DNA from: Lachnospiraceae bacterium
Lineage (GTDB): Bacteria > Bacillota > Clostridia > Lachnospirales > Lachnospiraceae
Length of the DNA stretch: 55,984 nt
Direction of reading: 5' to 3'
Assembly (NCBI GenBank): GCA_014799465.1
Contig: JAAVHZ010000071.1
Span: forward strand, 1-55,984
Each line of letters starts with the position of its first letter. The first letter of the stretch is position 1. The translations under genes and the position numbers were made by a program. Below are positions 54,464-55,984 of this stretch, piece after piece. A model generated the notes under the pieces. The model worked only from the letters and a program-made list of their open reading frames with translations. It searched no databases and had not been told where the DNA came from.

Positions 54464-55431
54464 TCAGGTTAAATCTATTCCTTTCATAACCGCCAAAATC
54501 TTATCCATCTCATTATTCTGCAAATATACCGGATTCAAACTGCTTTTCGAATATTTCAAATAATTATCGTGAGTCTTTTGAATCAATAATGATGTAAAAT
54601 ATCTTTCCCAGCTAAAATATTCCTTGCTATCAATATAGTTATATGGATTTTCCAATATCGTGGCAATACTTCCATCTTCAATGAGTCCGGACTTTAAAAT
54701 TAACCACTCAAATGATTCCGGTAAATAGAGAGTCACATTTGGGTGATTCTTGATAAGTATCATAAGTTTTTCCATTTCAGAACAAATGCAGCACCATCTG
54801 CTATTACCAATATTTTTTCATCAGACTTCTTCACAATAGTTGCAAAAATATTGGATTTTCCTTGAGCACTAATGCATTTAATTCTATCACCCTTTTCACA
54901 AACAGTCTGAAAAAACTGAAAACCTGCATTAGAATCCTCTGTAATCACTTTTTCCGGTTTAATTACCTGACGATAGTCTTCTTCCCGATACAACTTATAA
55001 AATTCATTATAAGTACGCTTCAAAGTTCCATATTTACCTGAATTGCGAATACCATAAATTTCATCCACACTATATGGCAAAGAGTGAATACCCTCTCTGG
55101 TAACAATAACGTAATAGTTGTCCGTATCCTGTATAGCTTTGGCAAAATCATTACTCATAACAAAATCATTGCCTTCATCAATAAAAACAATACAATCCTT
55201 CATCATAGATAACTGTCCACTCCATGTTCTACCTTCAAGAACTGTACATTCCTTATCACAATTTAATTCTACAGCACTGGCAACCCCATTTTCAAAATGC
55301 TCACGAATCATATCCACCAATGCGATTTTACCCGTAGCACTGTCTCCCCTAATCACTGTGATATTTCTATTTATTTCAAAATCATAGCGAATACGTTTAT
55401 TTTGTACAATAATTCTATGTGTTCCGTTCAT
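54464..55431 (-). pseudogene. P-loop protein, broken by a one-base frameshift
   Basis: The 5' frame (55431 to about 54770) opens MNGTHRIIVQNKRIRYDF and has a P-loop GDSATGKI, where the expected Ser/Thr after GK is Ile. It ends AAFVLKWKNL. The next frame (54775-54464) begins inside the same region and continues MEKLMILIKNHPNVTLYLP. Restoring one G (TTTGTTCTG to TTTGGTTCTG) joins them as ADGAAFGSEMEKLM, so one base was lost near 54783. The intact protein would be about 320 residues. Family unknown to me; it pairs with the DUF4869-like gene 11 bp upstream. Confidence 0.7.
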
Positions 55432-55442
55432 ATGTGCACCTA

Positions 55443-55874
55443 TTATACATACAAGCCTGCAATTGGAACAAGTTCTTTCATGCTGTGTACAACCTGATTT
55501 GTATTCATAATACGAATATCAAATGTACCTTCACCAAAGTCCATCAAGTGACGCAGATTAATTGTAATATCTTCTTTCTCAGCCAATTTCAGAATCCATT
55601 TTGCACAATTATCACCACAGGTCGAAGCATTAAAAACTTTCGAAGGTACATTCTTAATTAAAATCAATGTCTTTACTCCGCCTGATAGAGCAGTTGGTGC
55701 AATTTTCCCCATAATAGGACTATCAATTACTGCACCTTCTAATACAGTAGATTTATCCACTTCATAAATCATTTCTTTTGCAACAGGATCTATAATCCAT
55801 GCGTCTTCATACGCATTTTTGAAATACACAGCCGTGTTGTATATAGCCTCTGGCATATTTCCATACTGAACCAC
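55443..55874 (-). pseudogene. DUF4869-like protein, 5' end replaced by a mobile-element end
   Basis: 143 codons from a GTG inside the element end. From MPEAIYNTAVYFKNAY on, it looks like an intact member of a Lachnospiraceae family (DUF4869, from memory) found upstream of the P-loop gene. The first residues VVQY come from element DNA, and no ribosome site precedes the GTG. The native start was probably a few residues longer. Function unknown; the pair may be an accessory-region cassette. Confidence 0.6.
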
Positions 55875-55984
55875 TACCGGCTAAAGCCGGTAGGTTCGGT
55901 TTGCTGCTAAAGCAGCCTAAAGTTGTTCACGCTCCACATTTTTCCTACCCCACTACTTTTATCCTATCTCGAAGTTATCTGAAT
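55874..55984 (-). mobile_element. putative right end of an IS200/IS605-type element (continues beyond window)
   Basis: Two subterminal hairpins: CTACCGGC-TAAA-GCCGGTAG (55874-55893, perfect 8 bp) and GCTGC-TAAA-GCAGC (55903-55916). Such paired TAAA-loop hairpins are common at the right end of tnpB-carrying IS605-type elements, with tnpB reading toward the hairpins (here minus strand, outside the window). The 55917-55984 part read on the minus strand gives VEREQL then a stop, like a tnpB tail, but with upstream stops, so tnpB would be eroded. Confidence 0.5.

Overview
The window looks like a chromosomal segment of a low-GC Gram-positive gut anaerobe, most likely a member of the Lachnospiraceae (Clostridia). 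The reasons are the AT-rich intergenic DNA, AGGAGG-type ribosome binding sites, TTGACA/TATAAT-type promoters, Rho-independent hairpins after most units, and the protein families seen (Fe-S type PurF, HscC-like Hsp70, BspA-type LRR protein, CBM26-like and X25-like starch modules). I cannot name the species. Most genes lie on the minus strand; the plus-strand exceptions are a GNAT gene, a single-pass membrane protein gene and a large LRR protein gene.

Layout. 1-5000: a MITE-like repeat, a frameshifted Rpn-type nuclease gene, a HAD phosphatase, tRNA-Gly, a nitroreductase, a hypothetical, a GNAT enzyme and signal peptidase I. 5.0-13.8 kb: housekeeping (gltD-gltB, rpoD, a DagK-like lipid kinase). 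13.9-23.7 kb: a block of five separately transcribed secreted proteins, alternating X25-like (three genes) and CBM26-like (two genes) modules. All five have a near-identical promoter (TTGCAA or TTGAAA, exactly 17 bp, TATAAT) and their own terminator. Next to them are a membrane protein and a GH13 alpha-amylase lipoprotein with a HAD phosphatase. I read this as a surface starch-capture system.

23.8-34.1 kb: a tight four-gene unit transcribed in the order giant J-domain/TPR protein, HscC-like Hsp70, SF1 helicase-nuclease, RecQ. Chaperone and DNA-processing genes share one apparent transcript; this is the strongest candidate here for an undescribed system. 34.3-37.0 kb: an XRE regulator, a full-length MITE, three tRNA genes (Phe, Gly-TCC, Gly-GCC), a membrane protein and a beta-carbonic anhydrase. 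37.0-40.3 kb: a GntR (YtrA-type) regulated operon with two ABC-2 modules, the last permease ending inside a partial MITE. 40.3-43.8 kb: a ZIP transporter, two overlapping small ORFs (44 and 46 codons), a GT-C-like membrane protein and a decayed FnIII fragment.

44.2-47.5 kb: a secreted LRR protein with a 287-residue tandem duplication. 47.5-54.4 kb: deoC, purA, a LysR regulator and a purC-purF-purB operon with a clear promoter. 54.4-55.98 kb: a decaying pair (an ATPase with a one-base frameshift and a damaged Walker A, and a DUF4869-like gene) whose upstream member has its 5' end replaced by what looks like the right end of an IS200/IS605-type element continuing beyond the window.
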